In this document: positions 29,200 to 40,765 of the stretch, piece after piece
Position numbering within the stretch: position 1 is the first letter of the stretch
How the letters are laid out: every line of letters begins with the position of its first letter
Source of the DNA: Phoenix dactylifera
Taxonomy: Eukaryota; Streptophyta; Magnoliopsida; Arecales; Arecaceae
DNA length: 64,000 bases
Assembly (NCBI RefSeq): GCF_009389715.1
Contig: NC_052404.1
Location: 2,348,738-2,412,737, forward strand
Direction of reading: 5' to 3'
Notes under the pieces: generated by a model
What the model was told of the DNA's origin: nothing
The model's database searches: none
The model's input: only the letters and a program-made list of their open reading frames with translations
Translations under genes and position numbers: made by a program

Positions 29200-32100
29200 A
29201 TGCTGGTGCTGTTCGAAACTCCAGCGGGCTTTGCCCTGTTCAAAGTATTAGATGAAGGGAAGCTCGACAGAGTTGAGGTGATGAGACCATTCTTTTCTTT
29301 GTCCGCGGGCTGGTCTTCTTATATTTATTGCTTAATATATTAATCTGTTTTCTGTTTTATGGATTCCTTTTTTTTAACATGCCAGGATTTGTGGAAGGAG
29401 TTTTCAACATCAGAATCAGCCAGAAAGGTTACTTCATTCATTTCTGCGATCTGAACATTTCTTTTTTCCCCTAGAAAACACTTTTTTTTAACAAAATTGA
29501 CCTTCTTTAAAAATCTTTGCTAGCCTTTCCTTGAGGATGTTGTATGGTAATGTGATTGATAATTGATGAATGGAACTCTGTTGTGTGGGTTATCTTTACT
29601 AAGAGTCAAGTCTTCTATGGGTGCTCATGCATTTATTTTGCACTTGAGTATTTGTTGAATGGTTGTTCTGGACCTGTTGTCTTCTTTGCCATGTTATGCC
29701 TTCTTTTTCTTTGGGTATCCACTAAGCTTTCAGTCTTTTTATGCTTCATCAGGTAGTGAAGCTGAAAGCTTTCAGTAAATTCGAGAACACTTCAGAAGCT
29801 TTATCCACAGTAACCTTATTAATTGATGGTAAACCTAGCAAGGGCCTCCGCAAGTTTTTGCGTGCTCACTGTGAAGGTGAAACATTAGCTGTTGCCGATT
29901 CAAAACTTGGAAATGCAATTAAAGAAAAACTGGTAACCTAATTGATCTATGTGTCCATATTTAAATACAATGACTGCACATTCTCAATATCTCATATTTC
30001 ATAATATAATTGTTAATTGTTAATTTTCAGAAAATAGACTGCCTTCACAGCAGTGCTGTCATGGAGCTAATGAGGGGGCTAAGAAGCCAGCTTACAGAAC
30101 TCATATCTGGGTTAGCGGTGCAAGACTTAGCTCCAATGAGCTTGGGTTTGTCGCATAGCCTATCTAGGTACAAGCTGAAATTCAGCCCTGATAAGGTAAA
30201 ATTCTTTTATCATCTGCTTCCTTCTTACAGAAAAAAATTCCAGTCATTTATCATTCAGTCCACTATAGTATTCAATTTTTCCTTCAAATTCACTTCTTCA
30301 TCCATGTCTAAGTAATTTATAATAATGATTATTTGAGAACACATATATCTGTCCTTCTATATGAGTGACACCTGAACTGCAATCATGCAGAGAAACAAAT
30401 CCAGGACTTTGGGAATTCACTTTATTTGTATATGTTATGTTTGTGTATATCATATTTCATTTATTAATTACTCTTATCATCATGCTATGACTAAGAACTT
30501 ATTTCACTCTACAGGTGGATACAATGATTATTCAGGCCATTGGCTTGTTGGATGATCTTGATAAAGAGCTTAATACTTATGCCATGAGAGTTCGTGAATG
30601 GTATGGATGGCATTTTCCGGAACTTGCTAAAATTATACAGGATAACATTCAATATGCAAAAGCAGTTAAGCTGATGGGCAATCGTACAAATGCAGTAGAT
30701 CTTGATTTCTCTGAGGCAAACCTTCACAACCTTTAGCTAATTAGCAGAAAAGAGAAGTGAATCTGATAGATGCTAACTATTTGTTCTTATTTGTGTTTCC
30801 AACAGATATTGTCAGAGGAGACTGAAGCAGAGCTGAAAGAGGCAGCAGTGATATCCATGGGGACAGAAGTTAGTGATATAGACTTAGCAAATATCAGAGA
30901 CCTTTGTGACCAAGTGTTAGCTCTTTCAGAGTACAGAGCTCAGCTGTATGATTACCTGAGAAGCAGAATGAATACTATTGCGCCAAATCTGACTGCTCTT
31001 GTTGGGGAACTTGTTGGAGCCCGTCTTATTGCTCATGGTGGTAGTTTATTGAATCTAGCAAAGCAACCTGGCAGCACTGTTCAGATTCTTGGTGCAGAGA
31101 AGGTATGCTTTGCATTAAATGCCATTAAGCTTACGGGGGATTTATTTTGGTTGCATATTATTGATTAAGAAGATAAGCTTGTTGACGGACATAAGTAATC
31201 TGGTCTTTCATAGTAATGTAGTCATGTCATACCATACTTTTATTGACATGTGAACATGGACCTTGCATTACTTATAACATAAGCTATGTGCCAGTTTGGT
31301 ATTACTCTTACTGTAGACTTTGCACTTCCTTTAATGGTTTTACAGTTTGACCATTTGTCAATTTCTCTTCAGCCAATTTATGCTTAGCATGGCCTTTGTT
31401 TACTTCGCACTGTACCAAAAAAAACCACCTTCTGTATGAGTGTTTCTATACATGATAGGACTGGATAGGTATGCAAATGAGATCACATATCTCTCAAATT
31501 TTTGTATCTGGTGCAATTTTAACAGTGAAAGTATAGGTTGGGAAGAATTTATTTTAAGGAAATTTGTAGGATATAACCACAAGGGGTTTGCGAAGTTTTC
31601 CTGCAAAACAGTGGATTTTTTTTCCTTAAAAAAGATTTTTTGGTTCTCATTTAGCAAATAAATTGATCTAGTAGTAAGGATTTAAAAAATGGGTTTGGGT
31701 GAGCTTGCTTGGTGGGGTTTGGCTTATTCTACACTAGGTTACAAATAGGTCAAGTTTGAGTTTGGTTCCTAGACACAATAGATCATCATTGGTTAGACAT
31801 GCTATAAAATCTAGTCTTAGGCCTCTAAGATAATGATAATAGTGCGACAGGTCATGGGCTAGTCAAGAAAAGCAGCACGAAGTCCCCTTCTACAAGATAA
31901 AGCAAAAGAAAATATTCAAAGTTGCAAAGAGGATAATAAGACCCTGACACAAGCAAAACTTTTGTGGCATTCAATTCCATTATCACTTGGAACTCGGGGG
32001 AAAAGGCATTTGAAGCAAAATTAAAGATTGAAAGCCTGCAGCCTCAAGAACAATGGTGAAACAAGCAACAAAAATTCCCCTTGATAGCAAGGTAGTTGCA

Positions 32101-34842
32101 TGCTAACGATCTTAAAATAGGGTTTGAGGGAAACCATTCCCTAAAGCATCCATTTCTTAAAAATGCTTAGACAAGTGTAGGACTTGATTCTGTCCCCTGA
32201 TGAGCCTAACGGAGGAGGCATAGCTGGGAGGGGGGAGGGTCCAGGTGAGAGGAAGAGAAAGTTATCAGGCGTCGTCATTGTTGTGATGCTGTTGTGGTGA
32301 GGGGAGGGGCATGGAAGTTGGAGTGCCCATGTGCCATTGAGAAGGGCTGAGGCGGCAATGGCCTAGAGGCAGGATTGAGGGGATCGGGTTTGCAAAGAAA
32401 TGGGAAAGGGGCTCGTGGAATTGAGTTTAGCAGTTTTTATAGGAGACAGTTCTATGGGTTGAGTCACATCAAGTTCAGTGGTCTGGTTGACCTGGGAGCT
32501 GACCTGCATTAGACCAAGGTAATATACAGGTTGGATCGATTTGGGGTCGACAGGGATTTACAAAACCAGACCTGACTCAATTTTCAGAATGGATCTGGTA
32601 TTGATCCAGATTCAACCCGTGAGTCTTCAAGCCGGGTTATAACCTGGTCAGGTCACGAGCCAACCCGGTCCATTGCAGCCCTAGTTGAGCTTTTCTGTAC
32701 ATACTTTTGTTGGTTTCAAAATTTTTTGATATTTTTTGTTCTTTATAAACCTTTTCCATATCTTTAAATTTTGCCTTGTAATTTAATGCCATGATTGATG
32801 GTGCAATTTGTACATAGGTTCTTTTTCCAGTTATATGCTGATAATCCAATAATCATCTTGCATTGGATATTTCTCGCATGTTAACCTCTTCTTTAGTTGT
32901 TCTGTTACATACTATTGTTTAAAATCTAGAAATGTGCCTAGAAGAGTGCAATTTTTACATTGATATCATGACCCCAATAAAAGCCCTGTTTAGTTTTCTA
33001 GCATGTCCTTCATCCATCTGTTCTGTAGTTATCCTTCATCTTAACTTATTGTATGCCATTTTTAGCTTCAGTAAGATTTTTTCCCACCACCATATGGTAT
33101 CTTTCCAAGTCTTCAATTTTTTTTCTAGGCCACTACTTGAAACAAGACAATTTTTATCATAGACCCCATAGATGACCTGGTTATTCCCTTACCATGTTAT
33201 TTTATACGAACAACACCACTTGCTTCAGACTCCAAAAACATTTTATCTGCTTTTTGATACAATCTACCATCTGACAACTCTCAATTTTTCTAATTTATTA
33301 GGGTCTATACTTTGGCAATGTAAATTTAATTGTCTTTCTGACTCTGTTTTCTTAAAGAATATAATCTCATACATCTTCTTTCACACGCTCCAATTATTTG
33401 TGTTTCCATGACTGGCAGTCTCTAATATGCCGCCATTCTTTCCTATTACCATAACTTTGCAATCAGCAACAATCCTAATTTTCTTCTTGTCTCTAATTTG
33501 CAGGCCCTGTTTAGAGCTCTGAAGACAAAGCATGCTACACCAAAGTATGGGCTTATCTTCCATGCATCCTTAATTGGTCAGGCAGCCCCAAAGCTCAAGG
33601 GGAAGATTTCTCGTTCCCTTGCCGCAAAAGCTGCATTGGCCATTCGATATGATGCCCTTGGCGATAGTCAAGACAACACTATGGGACTGGAAAATCGAGC
33701 TAAGGTAACGTTTGTGCAAGAAACCACTACTATGTTATCCTATACACCAGTTGTCCTAAAATTGGTATTCGTACCTTGTGCTTGCAAATAGCTCGAGGCC
33801 CGTTTAAGAGTTCTTGAGGGCAGAGAATTGAGTCGTTCTGCTGGCTCAACTAAAGGCAAGCCCAAGATCGAGTTCTATGACAAGGACCGAAAGAAGGGTG
33901 CAGGGGCTCTGATTACTCCAGCAAAGGTATGGTTGTTGTACTCTCACTTGATTCGTTCCCATTTATGACAGTTTTTCTATGATCTTCTGATAGTTGGTCA
34001 TGTGACCTCATTTGCCTCTCTGTTTTTTGATCATTAGCTTTCTACCACCTTGGTGAAAGTTCTTGCATAGAACTCTTAATATTATAGTTTATAGAAGAAT
34101 CATGATCTAGTATTTATAGGATGTTCTACGGCCTCAAACTTTAAGTTATATATAAACCGCTCAACTTTGACAACCGCTCAACTTTGACAGTAAGTTAAAA
34201 TATCTAGCAATTTCAACTTTGAGGATGGTGGAACTATTTTTTATGTATGACATCTTGATCATCAATTTCTTTGTCGAACTTTCCTTTTTGTATCCAAAAA
34301 CTAATATAAAAAGGAAATTGAATTTATAAATAAACCTCTTTTTAGATTTATGCCTGCACCTCATGACCTCATTTCTCCACAACTACCCGGAAAACCAAAA
34401 CTTGCAGCATCAACTTCCTCTAATTGGTGTCTCCTTGCATGTCCAGACTTACAATCCCTCAGCTGATCTAGTACTCGGCCAGAGCACCGAACCAGCTGAG
34501 AGGTCGGCTGATGAACAGGTGGTGGCACGACCTAGAAAGAGGAAGCATGAGGAAGTAGAGGCAGCTGACGAAGCTACCTTGAAAGAAGGGGGTGTCGATG
34601 ATGGGGAGAAAAGGAAGAAGAAGAAGAAGAAAAATAAGGCTGATATAGCAAGCACCCAATTACAAAGGGATCATCAGACTGCTGCAGCTGAGGCAGAAGA
34701 AGAGCAGGAGAAAAAGAAAAAGAAGAAGAAAGCTGAAGGCCATGGTACTGCAAGGTTGGAGGATGGTGGTCTGGCTGTTTTGCCAGAAGCTGAAGAGGAG
34801 CCCAGCAGAAAAGAAAAGAAGAAGAAGAAGAGAGCAAACTGA
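29200..34842 (+). CDS. NOP58: NOP58, box C/D snoRNP core protein
   Basis: Nucleolar scaffold of box C/D snoRNPs, which 2'-O-methylate rRNA with fibrillarin, NOP56 and the L7Ae-like protein. Nine coding exons join in frame: 29200-29277, 29386-29427, 29753-29932, 30031-30195, 30515-30715, 30806-31102, 33504-33704, 33792-33926, 34447-34842 (564 residues). The N-terminal NOP5 domain starts [20 protein letters not shown]. The Nop/snoRNA-binding domain includes [32 protein letters not shown] and [13 protein letters not shown]. The tail is lysine/glutamate-rich (KKKKKKNK and similar). The intron after exon 5 needs a GC donor (GAG|GCAAAC). The tail appears frameshifted near 34835, because a second frame to 34942 continues the same KKE-type composition. 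Intron 6 (2.4 kb) holds a GC-rich unidentified insert. Confidence 0.95.
31690..32690. repeat. Probable old transposon in NOP58 intron 6
   Basis: An AT-rich intron changes to GC-rich sequence from about 32190 to 32680, with words such as GAACCCGG-like GGGTCGG/AACCCGG repeats. It ends GGTCCATTGCAGCCCTAG, a form seen at the ends of some plant hAT-like elements. No matching left end or target duplication was found, so the boundaries are guesses. Confidence 0.35.
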
Positions 34843-34942
34843 GGCAGAGGAGGAGCCTAGCAACCAAACAAAGGAACAAGCAGCAGCAGCAACAGGAAAG
34901 AGGAAAAAGGAAAAGAAGAAGAAAGACAAGAAGGATGAGTGA
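34835..34942 (+). pseudogene. Out-of-frame lysine-rich extension of NOP58
   Basis: Directly after the AAG-repeat at the NOP58 end, the +1-shifted frame stays open for about 35 codons, reading [19 protein letters not shown] then GKRKKEKKKKDKKDE before TGA at 34942. The composition matches the in-frame tail. One extra base in the AAG/A run would explain it. Confidence 0.6.
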
Positions 34943-35540
34943 TGATGTGTATGGGAGGGAATGAGTGACAGGGATCTGCAATTTTGGGTACTTCTTCAGA
35001 TTCCAAGATAGATACGTCTGTAAATATTTAACTATTGTTGTTATGGTACTTTGGATTGATGATGTGGTGTTGTTGTTTTTTAATTGTTTATATTATCTGG
35101 CTGTGATGCTATGCAAGAACAGCTCCTTGCATGGTTGAAGCCTAATGTTAGATCTCAAGAAGGCATCTGTTTGCATCCAGAAATTTAAAATGAGATTTAA
35201 TAAAATCTAAAGATAAATTAAAGCTCAAGTGTTTAAATTATTACAAGCAGCGAATCTTTTGAAACTTCGACGATTGCAATCCGAATTTATAAACAGATTC
35301 GCCAGGTCGGCTGTCTAGTAATTTCTACAGCATGAGAAGTGCAGGGACAAAGAACGAGAAATAGATATCAAATTCTCTACTCTTTTATTTCTTACAGAAC
35401 TTCTCTAGTTCTCATGCCTCCGTAATGAATCAAAACGACATCTTTTTTCGGGAGATTTTTTATTGGAAAAATGAAAACGTACAGCCAAATTCGAAAAGTC
35501 TCCCGGCCGGAGTTGCAGCAGTTGCGTCTCCTCTCATTCC

Positions 35541-35690
35541 TCAGTAGCGGTATGGATAGACAGCGACCACCGCACGCCGGCGAGGTTGGAAGCAGACGGC
35601 CATCAGCACCAGAGCAATGACAAGCGCCAAGAGAAATCCCATAATATTTATCCCATCTTCCTCTTCTCCCATGCAGCAAACCTTCCCCAT
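35541..35690 (-). CDS. 49-residue single-pass membrane microprotein, copy A
   Basis: An intact ATG-to-TGA frame of 50 codons. Residues 1-16 are polar and cysteine-containing (MGKVCCMGEEEDGINI). Residues 17-34 form a strongly hydrophobic segment (FLLALVIALVLMAVCF). The tail is basic then aromatic (QPRRRAVVAVYPYRY). MG at the start could be N-myristoylated. A GA repeat (CT on the mRNA strand) lies just upstream and an AATAAA signal (35459-35464) lies about 77 nt past the stop, both typical of a real plant transcript. The partner at 38536-38685 keeps the frame with five amino-acid changes. No family was recognised. The hydrophobic segment plus positive tail suggests membrane insertion, with the tail probably cytosolic. 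Confidence 0.6.
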   Translation of the reverse strand: MGKVCCMGEEEDGINIMGFLLALVIALVLMAVCFQPRRRAVVAVYPYRY

Positions 35691-35696
35691 CTCTGT

Positions 35697-35739
<43 letters not shown>
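35697..35739. repeat. (GA)n microsatellite
   Basis: About 21 GA units just upstream of microprotein gene A, probably in its leader. Copy B has about 16 units at 38692-38724. Confidence 0.95.
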
Positions 35740-35742
<3 letters not shown>

Positions 35743-38535
35743 TGGATCTTTAGGAAGTAGACGGTGGCTTATGATGAAAATGCTGAGAGTTCAAAGAGCC
35801 ATGGTGGTTTTCTCGACCTCGAAACTTCCGTCCCTTCGTCATGAAGCTTCTTTGTAGTCGGTCGTGACGACGTCAAACATCACGATCGATGTTCGTTTTC
35901 GGTGCAGCTAGTCTAGCTTGTTGACTGGAGAAGACCGCACTGGAGTCAACAAGGTTGGATGGGTCTTTAAAAGAGATTGAGATTTTTCTGAAATAGAGAA
36001 GATAATGTTCCGAGATTTGTTAAAAGAGAAGTCCATGATAAGTTGGGGGATTCAGCTACAATTGATATCCTAGAAGATAAAAAATTGAGCTACCATGAAA
36101 GCTGATGAATTCTTCGGTTGTCGATCCGTATAATTCTTTTAAAAATTCTTGTTTTTTTTGAAAAAACCTCTATTTGTTTGATGGAAAGAGTTGGTTATAG
36201 AGTATAACTCTTTTCATTAAGCTGCTTATTTTGGTGCATTGCTACAAAAATGAGCCATCTGGTGCACACGGTGTAGAATATAGCTTCGTTTTATGGACGT
36301 CCACATCATTTTAGAAATTTGCATTATATAAAGTAAGGTAAGACAGACTTTTGGAGCACAAAATTCCAGCGTTGGTCAAATTTGGACCGATTCATCCATT
36401 TGAACGTCTAAAATGCATGGCCACATGTTCACACTAGTCTAACATCCTGTGGATAATTTGTTAATTATTTTCTTGTCATAGTTTCTTCTCTCTCGCTATC
36501 TGTTCTACCATTAAAACAAACATCTATTAATCTTTTTAATTTAGTCCAATTCAGCTGGCATGCATTGCACATGCTGAGGATCATTTTTTTTGAGGTGCAA
36601 AAGGAAGAAATTTGGATCCTTTTGCATTAATGAAACCTAATGTGGGGCTATATTGGCTTGGCAGATACTTCATGGACTTGGTTTTCTTCTTCGTTGGAAG
36701 TAATGCCAAATTAAAGGCTGGCAAGCTGTGGACCGAACCTATGAGCAGTAAACCTCGAGATGAATGGCTAATTAGAGCACCAAAATTAGCAGCTCATGCG
36801 GCTAAAAATTAGCAGGGTTGCTTGCACCCGGTTGCGTATCATAGCACTCAAGAATCCTAAACCACATGAAATCATAAACCATTCATGAATTCAGCAAAAG
36901 ATATAGCATTCAATATAGCTAAACCAATCATACAACGTCCTACGCAAAGTCTTCTTTTTCGCAGGTTCTTGGTTTGTGGTGCTTAAATTGTATTAAAAAA
37001 CTTAATTTATCTTGACAGCCAGCTAATTGTTTTTCGTCATTATTATAAATTTCTGATATCATTTGTTTTAGAGGTCAACGAGATGGTTCGATGCACTTAT
37101 ATACATATATGAGTCTTTATTTTATTCTCCCATTGTTCTGAAAAAACTTATACTCTTCTTCCACATGCCAATAGAACTCCTATGCTTGTTTCTGCAACCT
37201 TACATGGGCATGTCTTAGCAGTCAAAGTAACAATTCGTCACAATAATTAGATTAGTTAGGTATATGTATCATTCACTTGTTATAGAAATCAAGAACTGAA
37301 GATGATACTTTCTCCAGTAGACCATTTGCCAACCCATTCCCCTCTATTGCAATAAATATCCTAGATCGATTCTCTTTTCCATCTATTAAACAGATAATTA
37401 TAAGTTCAGAGAAATCGATGTTACATGAATGTATGTATGTATGTATGTATGATGAAAAAGACTTCAAGCTTTTTCACCAGTTGATGCGAAAACATCTAGC
37501 ATTCATAGCAAATAACACAATAAATTACAGAAAGAAAAGAGAAGAAAGTGATGCAAAATCATCTAGCATTCATAGCGAAGAACAGGATAAATTACAGACA
37601 TATCAATAAAGAAACGAGAAGAAAGTGACATCCACGTTCGCCGACTCGCCCCAAGGATTACTAAGCTTATACCATCTAAAATTTAGACTTATGTGAAGTA
37701 CTTTTTTTAAGGGCAAGTGCAAATTTATTTTTTTGTTCTGGTATGTCCACTCCCATCAGAAAGTCTTTATCTTTTCTGATCTGGCCTTTTGGGACCTAAC
37801 TTCAATCACCGGAGAATAGTTTGATACTAAAACTTTCACATTTGAAGACCATCGCTTTACTTGGCAGTTGGCACCCGTCAAATTCCAGTGGGATGTGGGT
37901 ACAACTGCTATAATCGTCCAACAAAATAGGGTTGCTTATCAGAAAATAAGCATTAATATATTATTAAACATTATTAGTATTTTAATAATATTTGTTAAAA
38001 TCACTACTTACTCCAAAAGCTTATGCTCTGATGCCATGATAAATCATCACTTATTCCAAAAACTTAAGCCTATAGAATGAGATAGATTTATTTATATCTT
38101 TTATATTGTTTTACACTCATACAAATAAATCTTTCTTATTCTATCAGCCTGTTGGGGCAAGTGGTGATTCTAACAATATCATTAATAAAAAAAAATATTA
38201 TTTCTTTTACTAACATGCCATTACCATTATTAGTAAAATATTATCTTAAAATACTATAAGCATTATTAGTGTTATTAAAATTTATAAACAGATTCGTCAG
38301 GTCGGCCGTCTAGTAATTTCTGCAGCATGAGAAGTGCAGGGACAAAGAACGAGAAATAGATATCAAATTCTCTACTCTTTTATTTCTTACAGAACTTCTC
38401 TAGCGCTCATGCCTCCGTAATGAATCAAAACGACAGCTTTTTTCGGTAGATTTTTTATTGGAAAAATGAAAACGTACAGCCAAATTCGAAAAGTCTCCCG
38501 GCCGGAGTTGCAGCAGTTGCGTCTCCTCCCATTCC

Positions 38536-38685
38536 TCAGTAGCGGTATGGATAGACAGCGACCACCGCACGCCGGCGAGGTTGGAAGCAGACGGCCATCA
38601 GCGCCAGAGCAATGACAAGCGCCAAGAGAAATCCCAGAATATTGATCCCATCTTCATCTTCTTCCATGTAGCAAACCTTCCCCAT
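38536..38685 (-). CDS. 49-residue single-pass membrane microprotein, copy B
   Basis: Paralogue of 35541-35690 with the same length and frame. Differences read from the two copies: C6Y, G8E, E10D, M17L, V28A, plus one silent change (codon 14). Residues 29-49, including the tail QPRRRAVVAVYPYRY, are identical. The AATAAA signal (38454-38459) and the GA repeat upstream are also kept. The copies are too short and too similar to decide between selection and chance retention. Confidence 0.6.
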   Translation of the reverse strand: MGKVCYMEEDEDGINILGFLLALVIALALMAVCFQPRRRAVVAVYPYRY

Positions 38686-38691
38686 CTCTGT

Positions 38692-38727
<36 letters not shown>

Positions 38728-39840
38728 TGGATCGATCTCTAGGAAGTTGACAGTCGCTTATGATAAAAATGCTGAGAGTTCAAAGAGCCATGGTGGTTTT
38801 CTCGACCTCGAAACTTCCGTCCCTTCGTCATGAAGCTTCTTTGGAGTTGGTGGTGACGGTATGTCAAACATCACGATCGACGTTCGTTTTCGTTGCAGCT
38901 AGTCTTATTTAATTGTTAGCTTCTGGACTGGAGAAGACCGCACTGGAGTCAAGGTTGGATGGGTCTTTAAAAGAGATTGAGATTTTTCTGAAAAAGAGAA
39001 GATAATGTTCCGAGATTTGTTAAAAGAGAAGTCCTTGATAAGTTGGGGGATTCAGCTACAATTGATATCCTAAAAGATAAAAAATTGAGCTACTATGAAA
39101 GCTGATAAATTCTAGGGGTATCGATCTGTATAATATTTTGAAAAAATCATGCTTTTTTTTTTTTGGAAAAACCTATATTTGTTTGACAGAAAGGAGGAAT
39201 CCATCGTATCTTTTTTCTTCTTCTCTTAGTAATCGATTGATGCAAAATTATACCCTATAACGAACTCTATACTGTGTGCACCATTTGATTATGCATGCTC
39301 ACAATTTTATTCGTTTCTATGGACTCTATTCATTAAGCCGCCTATCTTGGTGCACCGCTACAAGAATAAGCCACCTGGTGCACGCCGTGTAGAATATAAC
39401 TTCTCTTTATCGACGACCGCATCATTTTAGAAATTTGCATTATATACAGTATGAGGTAAGACAGACTTTTGGAGCACAAAATTGTTGCAGTCAAATTTGG
39501 ACCCATTCATCCATTTGAACGTCTGAAATGAATGGCCACATGTTCACACTAGTCTAACATCCTGTGGATAATTTGTTAATTATTTTCTTGTCATAGTTTC
39601 TTCTCTCTCGCTCTCTGTTCTACCATTAAAAACAAACATCTATTAATCTTTTTAATTTAGTCCAATTCATCTTGCATGCATTGCACATGCTGAGGATAGA
39701 TAATTTTTAGGTGAAAGAGGAAAAAAAATTGGATCCTGTTGCAATAATGAAACCGGATGTGGGGCTATATTGGCTTGGCAGATACTTCATAGACTTGGAA
39801 TGTGTTATTTGCGAGATTAGTTTTCTTGTTGGTTGGAAGT

Positions 39841-40765
39841 TGTTGTGGTTCAAATTTGGCCCAAGGGTGACCACGCCGGAGGAGTTGAGGGAGCTGCCGA
39901 AGTGTGGAGGAAGAGGATGAGAGCCACCTCCTGCGATCGGCGGTGTACCTGCACAAAGCCTCACCAGTGCTTCTGGTGAAGGCCTTCCGATGATCAAGTT
40001 AGAATGATGCTCAGTTGGTCTAGCCAAAAGTTTCTTAGGCGTTACCTGATGGAGCTATTTATAGTCCTTGTGGAGATGCCCAGGTGGCGGTGGTATGGCC
40101 CGTCTTCATCCTGAGAGGGGATGGCGCGCAGCTAAAGCTTGCTGGTGGCGCGCAGTGCAATCCGTTATTGGCGACGATAAGACGTTGACAGTCGTAGCAA
40201 GATATGGCCAGGATAGTATGGCGCTGTCCTTGACTGTCGTGGCCAACAAGCAAAGCATGGCGTGGTGGTGTCGCAATGTACGGCCACGTAGGAGGGCATG
40301 GGCACGCACATGGATACGGCTGTTGGCAAGGCCGAATTTATCGAGAGGTCGCGTCATGCATTTGGCGAGGTTGGCTTGATGCGTGCTGAGGCTAGCCTAA
40401 CATTCCGGATTCCGAGGTGTGCTCGGCGGAGTGCCTCGAGCTCAAGGGTCGGGGCGTATTATTGGAGAGGGCGCCCTGAGCTCAGTCGGAGCGCGTCGGC
40501 AAATAAAGAAGGCGCCCCGAGCTTGGTCGGGGCGGGTCGGCGATCATAGAAGGCGCTCGAGCTTGGTTGGGGCGAGTCGACGAACGTGGATGACACCCCG
40601 AGCTTGGTCGGGGTGGGTCGGCGAATATCCCTGAGGTCAAAGGAGCTTTCGGCGGAATTCGAGGTCGACTGGTTTTGGGCCGGACCGAGGTTTCGTCTAG
40701 TTGGCGTTGGTGTCTATTGGGCCGAAATTGGATAGCCTTTTGTTGTGGGCAGGATGATCCCCACC
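39841..40765. mobile_element. GC-rich insertion in copy B (possible solo LTR)
   Basis: Starts TGTTGTGGTTCAAATTTGG and ends GATGATCCCCACC, flanked by GGAAGT at 39835-39840 and 40766-40771. Copy A has a single GGAAGT at this site, so this is an insertion that happened after duplication, or a difference from before it. It has no long coding frame with recognised motifs. The size, the direct repeat and the TG start fit a solo LTR, though the end is not CA. Confidence 0.65.
40471..40633. repeat. Four 40-41-bp GC-rich tandem repeats
   Basis: Units start at 40471, 40512, 40553 and 40593, sharing GAGCTTGGTCGGGGCGGGTC with variation. They lie inside the 0.93-kb insertion. Confidence 0.85.

Larger units (their letters stand above)
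35284..38278. repeat. Tandem segmental duplication, copy A
   Basis: Starts AATTTATAAACAGATTCG at 35284 and ends at the same word where copy B begins. It carries the microprotein gene, a GA repeat (35697-35739), a shared stretch around 36590-36720 and an ATGT repeat (37426-37450). The remainder is AT-rich with no other coding signal recognised. Compared with copy B it has a short unrelated stretch (about 37632-37648) where copy B has about 660 bp. Confidence 0.85.

Noticed and set aside
34363..34446. Upstream extension of the last NOP58 exon
   Set aside because: An AG acceptor at 34445-34446 joins exon 8 in frame at TYNPSADL; the upstream part is intron.
35392..35679. 95-codon minus-strand frame overlapping the microprotein
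   Set aside because: It is a shifted frame with no conserved equivalent in copy B; the 49-codon frame is the one kept in both copies.
36612..36812. 66-codon plus-strand frame (MKPNVGLYWLGRYFMDL)
   Set aside because: Only the first part is shared with copy B, where the frame diverges and is interrupted by the insertion; no splice or family support.
40068..40634. GC-rich overlapping open frames on both strands
   Set aside because: They lie in the GC-rich insertion with its 40-bp repeats; length follows from low stop frequency, and no motif was seen.
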